In this document: one piece after another, positions 5,707-5,795 of the stretch | Numbering within the stretch: position 1 is the first letter of the stretch | Layout: each line of letters starts with the position of its first letter | Assembly: GCA_900545905.1 (NCBI GenBank) | Contig: URBA01000103.1 | Span: 1 to 5,795, forward strand | Source of the DNA: an uncultured Collinsella sp. | Lineage (GTDB): Bacteria; Actinomycetota; Coriobacteriia; Coriobacteriales; Coriobacteriaceae | DNA length: 5,795 nucleotides | Direction of reading: 5' to 3' | The notes under the pieces: generated by a model | What the model saw: the letters and a program-made list of their open reading frames with translations, nothing else | Told to the model about the DNA's origin: nothing | The model's database searches: none | Translations under genes and position numbers: made by a program

Positions 5707-5795
5707 AACCAACACCTCACAAGAGGAAACGAATAGCCAACGCTACCTAGTGTACCCCACCCAAGAACGGTACCGTCCCAACCAATCCCCACACA

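Noticed and set aside
5197..5736. 179-codon plus-strand open frame at the right end
   Set aside because: It is antisense to the four-helix membrane protein gene and its translation is low-complexity and typical of a shadow frame in GC-rich DNA.
1..5795. CRISPR array, insertion sequence or attachment sites
   Set aside because: No regularly spaced repeats, transposase or integrase coding sequence, or flanking duplications were seen.

Overview
The window looks like part of a high-GC Gram-positive chromosome, probably a gut Coriobacteriia member such as Collinsella. This rests on GC-rich codon use, mixed ATG/TTG starts with AGGAGG-type ribosome binding sites, and the flavour of the small membrane proteins. 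It is an inference, not a demonstrated identification. All six genes I can support are on the minus strand, so the window reads right to left.

The left end is not biological. Positions 4-36 are an exact Illumina Nextera (Tn5) read-1 adapter, so the contig end was left untrimmed. The adapter cuts off an ABC exporter half-transporter (37-1477, 480 native residues) just after its Q-loop. Reading frames through the adapter give artefact peptides such as MCIRDR or the VSYTHLTLPT tail.

In transcription order the layout is as follows. (1) A 210-aa four-helix membrane protein of unknown function (5074-5706) is followed by about 145 nt of GC-rich, hairpin-rich sequence and a very strong intrinsic terminator (4896-4928). 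(2) A non-coding, AT-richer stretch holds two 11-nt-spaced direct repeats and a weak candidate promoter. It leads to a 140-aa single-pass membrane protein (4224-4646). (3) A lower-GC two-gene cassette follows: an AbiEii/DUF6036-like nucleotidyltransferase (3570-4100) and a protein with a C-terminal helix-turn-helix (3010-3573). The stop of the first overlaps the TTG start of the second. The cassette resembles a toxin-antitoxin or phage-defence pair and carries an AT-rich inverted repeat just upstream that could be its operator. (4) rmuC (1603-2958) encodes a membrane-anchored coiled-coil protein with a nuclease-like RmuC domain. (5) A weak terminator-like repeat and a UUCG hairpin lie before the truncated ABC transporter.

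The most interesting part is the nucleotidyltransferase/HTH pair. It has the hallmarks of a self-regulating accessory module placed 51 bp upstream of a housekeeping genome-maintenance gene. Its individual families are probably known. The pairing, gene order and operator are the parts worth testing.
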